Shown here: piece after piece, positions 60,070-64,000 of the stretch
Layout: each line of letters begins with the position of its first letter
How positions within the stretch are numbered: the stretch's first letter is position 1
Source: Rhizobium pisi
Lineage (GTDB): Bacteria; Pseudomonadota; Alphaproteobacteria; Rhizobiales; Rhizobiaceae
Length of the DNA stretch: 64,000 bases
Direction of reading: 5' to 3'
NCBI RefSeq assembly: GCF_003938655.1
Contig: NZ_RJJT01000025.1
Location: forward strand, 26,794-90,793
The notes under the pieces: model-generated
The model's input: the letters and a program-made list of their open reading frames with translations, nothing else
Databases searched by the model: none
Told to the model about the DNA's origin: nothing
Made by a program: the position numbers and the translations under genes

Positions 60070-60630
60070 ATGAAAACAGCATTTCTGCTTGATACGTGCG
60101 TGATCAGTGAGACTGCCCTGCCCCGTCCGAGAGAAAGCGTCATCGCCTTCCTCGCCACGGCTGACAACTACTTCATACCCGCGGGCGCTCTCATGGAGCT
60201 GCAAATGGGGATCACAAAGATTTGTGCCACCAACCCGATAAAAGCTGTCCAGCTGAGTGCTTGGTATCATGGGCTCGTGCGAGCCGGGATACCAATTGTC
60301 GAGACAGACAGGGAAGTAAGCGAGACTTGGGGCGTTCTATCCGCTGATCCCAGGCTCCAACGGCTGAGCAACGGTGGCAACGGGAAGAAACCTCGCGGTG
60401 GCCAAGACCTTCATATCGCCGCAGCCGCCCTAGTCCGACGATTGCCAATTGCCACAATGAACGTCAGCGATTTCATGCTGATAAATGACTGCTATCCGCT
60501 GCCGGGGATATACGACCCTTTGGAAAATCGCTGGCACGCACGGATGAAACCGCTGGCGGAGAGGTTTCCAATCGAGCCCGCCACCGAACCTATTCAAAAC
60601 GTTCGGCGGTTAGTGCCTTCACTCCGATGA
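60070..60630 (+). CDS. PIN-domain ribonuclease (VapC-like toxin)
   Basis: A 186-residue PIN protein, longer than the ~130-residue VapC norm. The active-site acids appear in FLLDTCVISET, ALMELQMGI and GGQDLHIAAAAL, with NVSDFM as the fourth-acid region. VapC toxins cleave tRNA or rRNA and are usually preceded by an antitoxin on the same strand; none is visible here. The extra C-terminal 40 residues are Pro/Arg-rich. It could be an orphan toxin or a chromosomal RNase. Confidence 0.8.
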   Translation: MKTAFLLDTCVISETALPRPRESVIAFLATADNYFIPAGALMELQMGITKICATNPIKAVQLSAWYHGLVRAGIPIVETDREVSETWGVLSADPRLQRLSNGGNGKKPRGGQDLHIAAAALVRRLPIATMNVSDFMLINDCYPLPGIYDPLENRWHARMKPLAERFPIEPATEPIQNVRRLVPSLR

Positions 60631-60921
60631 TTGAAATCGGCAACATGAGGAGCCGGTGAAATCGACCACCGCTCATCGCACTCCGTCACAGCGATGATGC
60701 TTTGGCCAGTCTCGCATAGCGCTTGATTTGCCCAGATTCGGTTTCAAAGGCTGCCGGTTATTGGCAGTTTAATATCTAGCTCTCCCGGCAGCTGAGAGCT
60801 TGCGGTCGGTCAAGCTGGCCTAACAAATCTTCCTGCCGCAACCAAAAGTTTACCGAACTCTTTGGCCTAGTGGAAATCTTCTTTTGGCAGTTTGCCCTCG
60901 TCTGGAATGAAGGTGCGACCC

Positions 60922-63159
60922 ATGGCAAAGAAGGCAGCGAAGCAAAAGATATCGAAAGCCGCAAGGCTCAATAGACCGCTCGGAAGAGAAGAGCGACTCG
61001 TCCGAGCGCAAGAGCACATGGCGCGAATTCGTAGCGCCATAAGATTACAAATCTCTACGATCGTTGATGAAATCGATGTTCTGACGAGAGAAGGACGCGC
61101 TAACGTCGAAGTCCTCATGAAGGATTTTGGCTTCACTGACGCCGAATACAACACGTTCTCGAACATCACATCACTCCTCGCAAAGTTGGAAAAAGAGGTC
61201 GATGAAGGAGATCTCCACTTCGACAACTATCGTGCGCTTCTTGCAATCGATGAAGAGTCTCACGGGCACGCCGCTCAGATCATCAAGAAGGATCCGGCCG
61301 TCACGCACGACGAGATCATGCACATCTCCGACCAACTGGCCCACCGTAGACTGCCACAGGGAGAGCGAGCCTTCAAAAAGAGCCGGGAAGCATTCAATGA
61401 TGCGTTTGCCGTCGGAAATCGCGCCGTCGAATCCAGCTTCAGGCGCACCGCTACAGAACTTTTCGGGATGATGAGCAAGCATTCCCGCCGCTCGTCTTAC
61501 GTCAAAAGGACGGCCAGGCGCTTTGAAAAACTTACCGGTTCCCGTCGCTACTCTTTCTTCTTCGAAAGCCAATCAGCTCTATTGGCTGACATCATTAAAA
61601 CGTCAGGCGAGCTTCTGACCATGGTTAGGTCCCTGTTCCCTGACAGCCCTGCTCCAGTCAGGGAATGGGCAGGGCTCGCCAATCACTCGCCGATAAAAGC
61701 CTACCTTGCACAGGCACACCACTCTCTTCAGGTCATGTCCAACCCTGATTTCAACGGGCGGATGCCCGGTGATGGGTCGATCCATTATGAATGGTCATCC
61801 TTTGACGCTATCAGATTTCTTGCGGAGCTGGCGCCGGAATACGAATTCGGCTTGAAGGAAGAGATCGATCCACGCGACGTGCGCAAACTAAATGCCATCG
61901 ATCTCTGCGCAAATGCAGGGGGGCAAGCCTTAGGCATCGAGGCCGCAGGATACTACATGCATGGGTTGGTGGATCGAGACGAAGACACTATCCGAACCCT
62001 CCAGTCGAACCGTCGAAGGTGGAATGCTGTCAAGGCAGACATTGCCGCTCCCCTCATTCCCGCAGACCTCGACGCTTGGCGTGGGACAAACAAACGTGCA
62101 GCCAACCTGGATCTTGTCTCAGGCTCCTTCCCGATCTCACCGTTCGCCTATCACGCGGAAAGAGACGGCGAACTGTTCACGTCTGCTCTGAGGATCATCG
62201 AGAAGCTAAATCCTAAGGGGTTCTTCTTCGAAACCGATCTTGCATTCAACGCGCACCGTAACGATGTTTTCCGCCAAGATCTGATCACCAGTTTTTGGAA
62301 TCTTGGATATGAAACCAAAAAGTGGACGCTGTCTGCCAATGAGTTCGGCGTTCCACAAGATCGAACTCGCATGTATTTTGTTGGGATCAAAAGGGGTCTC
62401 GGCAGCTTACCTCCTCCAACACGATCGACCGTTGCAACTGTTGGGCCAGCAATTTGGACAGCGGCCTTTCCAGATTTGAGCCCACACGGTGTCTATGAGG
62501 TCAAGAAGGAACTCAAACTTTTGATCAGGAAGGCAGACGCTGTTGAAAAGCCTCAGCAACAAAGTGAGCAGCAGATCGCCTACGACGGCTGGGCCAAGGC
62601 TTGGGCCAGCCGGTACGGCGCCGAGTTAGCCCCCGACATGGACAAGCATCGAGTTCAGCCGCGTGGCATGTCGGCCCATCTATGGCGTAACGCCGGGTTT
62701 GATCCACAGCGTCGAGATCTTCCGCGCCTTGGTGACAGATTAGTAATGAACTACGGCAAGCGTCTCCCATTGCTGCCGTTGTCTGTTCCTCTCTTGCAGC
62801 GTCTGCAAGTGATGCCAGACGATTGGCGATTCGAAGGGGACGAACAGTCGAAGTTGCAGCAGGTGTGCAGTGTCCGTCCTCCCGAGGTTTCACTCGCCAT
62901 CGCTCGCGAAATCCACCGAGCCATCACGAGCCAGGCTGTCGATCTTGATCATCCCGCCGCATGGAAGATTAAGGGAACAAATGGAAAGTGGTTTTGGTCA
63001 TTGCTTAGTGAGCCCCCTACAGCACAGGGGATTCCGGCGGGTCGATGGAAGAATGTTAGGGGCATCGACAAGTATGTGTCGATGCCCCTAACTCTTTACC
63101 AAATTGCACCGGTTTTTTTCGAATTGTGCCCTTTAGCATCTTCCGACCCTGATTTTTAG
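60922..63159 (+). CDS. C5 cytosine methyltransferase homologue lacking the catalytic Cys, with a long N-terminal extension
   Basis: A 745-residue protein. Residues 1-310 are helical and unlike methyltransferases. From residue 320 the Dcm fold appears: motif I DLCANAGGQALGIEAAG (327 on), motif IV SGSFPISPF where PCQ should stand (404-406), motif VI ETD for ENV (437-439), motif VIII GVPQDRTR (479-483), TRSTVATVGPAI, and the motif IX-X region. Catalytic Cys and Glu-Asn-Val are lost but cofactor and structural motifs survive, so it is probably a binding pseudoenzyme. ATG at 60922; upstream starts are weak. An inverted repeat falls inside its C-terminus. It stands alone. Confidence 0.8.
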   Translation: MAKKAAKQKISKAARLNRPLGREERLVRAQEHMARIRSAIRLQISTIVDEIDVLTREGRANVEVLMKDFGFTDAEYNTFSNITSLLAKLEKEVDEGDLHFDNYRALLAIDEESHGHAAQIIKKDPAVTHDEIMHISDQLAHRRLPQGERAFKKSREAFNDAFAVGNRAVESSFRRTATELFGMMSKHSRRSSYVKRTARRFEKLTGSRRYSFFFESQSALLADIIKTSGELLTMVRSLFPDSPAPVREWAGLANHSPIKAYLAQAHHSLQVMSNPDFNGRMPGDGSIHYEWSSFDAIRFLAELAPEYEFGLKEEIDPRDVRKLNAIDLCANAGGQALGIEAAGYYMHGLVDRDEDTIRTLQSNRRRWNAVKADIAAPLIPADLDAWRGTNKRAANLDLVSGSFPISPFAYHAERDGELFTSALRIIEKLNPKGFFFETDLAFNAHRNDVFRQDLITSFWNLGYETKKWTLSANEFGVPQDRTRMYFVGIKRGLGSLPPPTRSTVATVGPAIWTAAFPDLSPHGVYEVKKELKLLIRKADAVEKPQQQSEQQIAYDGWAKAWASRYGAELAPDMDKHRVQPRGMSAHLWRNAGFDPQRRDLPRLGDRLVMNYGKRLPLLPLSVPLLQRLQVMPDDWRFEGDEQSKLQQVCSVRPPEVSLAIAREIHRAITSQAVDLDHPAAWKIKGTNGKWFWSLLSEPPTAQGIPAGRWKNVRGIDKYVSMPLTLYQIAPVFFELCPLASSDPDF
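63055..63092. repeat. 16-bp perfect inverted repeat inside the methyltransferase-like gene
   Basis: GTTAGGGGCATCGACA (63055-63070) and its exact complement (63077-63092) surround AGTATG. It lies 67 bp before the stop codon, in a tail poorly related to methyltransferases, and a T-rich run (63113-63119) follows. It could be a terminator moved into the frame or a junction of a mobile element. Confidence 0.65.
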
Positions 63160-63305
63160 GGTTCGTGTCCTTGGGCAGGAATGGGGGGTGCAAAGCACTG
63201 CGTCCCTAATCCGAGAGGCTGCCTCCGCAAGCAAGCGTTAAGACGGCGTTTGACGCGGACTAGATAAGGTTTCAGCATTTGAGTACCGCATATCGCCCAT
63301 CAGAC

Positions 63306-63898
63306 ATGAACCCTCACGAAATCTCGAATGATGCCGCCCAATCGATCACCGATCTTTTTACTCAGGGGAAGGCTGCCTATTTCTCTCTGCAACTCGATGT
63401 TGCAGGAACAAAATTCCTTCTTAAACCGAATAAGACACAGGAAACTGATTTGGAACGCTGGCCGTCTAAGGTCGTGGCGCCAATTACCATCGAAATTTCT
63501 GACGGCAGGACGGTGTCGGCCTACGCGACCAGCTGGGAGCTAGTCCCAACAATTTCATATGCTCGGCATCGCTGTACGCACGCTATTGGGCAAGATCCGG
63601 GCCATTTTCGCTGCCGGGATGGTCCAAACTCAATCAAGCTGTGCTGGTCAATGCCGCGACCCCAGAGAGCCGAAGGTCGTTGGGAGGACCAGCACTGCTG
63701 TCGGCACGGTCGAGGCAAGATTGTCATCCCAACTTCTGTCCCGACGAGCTGGTGCTAGCGCCAGAAGTCTACCCGACGAAAACTTCAACTTTCGCCGACG
63801 ATCGATTGAACCAACACTTCTATTTCCCGAGCCGATTTTCGTGCGATACGAACCTACACAGAACCGTCCGGCAGATCGTGTCCCATGGAGTGGTGTAG
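63306..63898 (+). pseudogene. Frameshifted hypothetical gene
   Basis: From ATG at 63306 a protein-like frame reads MNPHEISNDAAQSITDLFTQ, LQLDVAGTKFLLKPNK, ISDGRTVSAYATSWELVP. Near 63545-63575 the natural frame moves to another phase: ASLYARYWARSGPFSLPGW, ESRRSLGGPALLSA, CPDELVLAPEVYPTKTS, HFYFPSRFSCDTN, ending at 63898. Together they suggest one gene of about 197 codons broken by an indel. Family unknown. It lies just before the IS256-type transposase. Confidence 0.5.
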
Positions 63899-63969
63899 CT
63901 GGATTTCATAGCCATCGGTGATTTCCGGTAGGGTCGGGTTGCTTAGAGCCAACCTGAGGGACACCACCG

Positions 63970-64000
63970 ATGACCGACGACATGATGAACCTGCGCTCAC
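63970..64000 (+). mobile_element. Start of an IS256-family transposase gene (cut by window edge)
   Basis: ATG at 63970 opens MTDDMMNLR, the typical N-terminus of IS256-family transposases in rhizobia. Only ten codons are in the window. The preceding 50 bases have no gene and would contain the left end of the element. The assignment depends on the short peptide match. Confidence 0.6.

Noticed and set aside
1..64000. tRNA, rRNA and CRISPR arrays
   Set aside because: None was recognised by eye; short or divergent RNA genes cannot be excluded without a covariance-model search.

Overview
The window looks like an accessory, probably plasmid-borne or chromid-borne, region of an alphaproteobacterium of the order Rhizobiales, most likely Rhizobiaceae. 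This is inferred from the GC-rich coding style, the FixL/FixJ-like kinase-regulator pairs, the many small SHOCT- and DUF2188-type genes, and the start of an IS256-type transposase at the right edge. No rRNA, tRNA, CRISPR array or replication origin was recognised.

Layout. 0-1.3 kb: a KefC-type antiporter (cut by the left edge) with its KefF-like flavoprotein, and a small gene whose ribosome-binding site can be masked by a hairpin. 1.8-6.7 kb: the first of three large regulators (OmpR-type winged helix plus STAND ATPase), a LuxR-type regulator and three small unknown genes. 7-13 kb: an alpha/beta hydrolase, a MerA-like flavoprotein, a hydrolase with an Asp nucleophile, and a compact operon for a three-polypeptide, cobalt-type nitrile hydratase/thiocyanate hydrolase relative with an aquaporin and a DUF302 protein. 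13-18 kb: redox and stress genes (hemerythrin, FMN reductase, cupin, ICMT-like) and a LysR regulator. 18-26 kb: one long leftward gene set led by an AraC regulator, running through a Tat-exported hydrolase, an MFS transporter, cytochrome c and a two-subunit molybdenum hydroxylase to its cofactor-maturation proteins. A cytidylyltransferase for the same cofactor type lies at 34.7-35.4 kb.

26.5-40 kb: a short-chain dehydrogenase that has lost its catalytic residues, the second STAND regulator, a normal SDR, an MFS transporter fused to a histidine kinase with a divergent FixJ-type regulator, the third STAND regulator (truncated and frameshifted), and a TetR/aldehyde dehydrogenase pair. 41-47 kb: a hydrolase operon, a decayed duplicate gene, and an ECF sigma/anti-sigma/UBP zinc-finger/cNMP-binding flavoprotein operon. 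47-56 kb: a second kinase/FixJ/receiver set, an HxlR regulator divergent from an AcuI-like reductase, a frameshifted lipoprotein, another oxidoreductase, a beta-propeller-like secreted protein and a class III nucleotide cyclase. 56-64 kb: small phage- or plasmid-like genes, a PIN toxin, a DNA cytosine methyltransferase homologue without its catalytic cysteine, a frameshifted gene and the IS256-type start.

Theme. Much of the window is repeated building blocks: three STAND regulators, two kinase/FixJ/receiver sets, several alpha/beta hydrolases and medium-chain or short-chain oxidoreductases next to one-component regulators. It reads as an inducible detoxification or catabolic island. The strongest non-genic signal is a 29-bp element of three TAAG-like repeats at exact 10-bp spacing, found upstream of three separate operons (26.4, 31.3 and 41.0 kb) in the same orientation relative to the downstream gene. 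It suggests a shared regulon.
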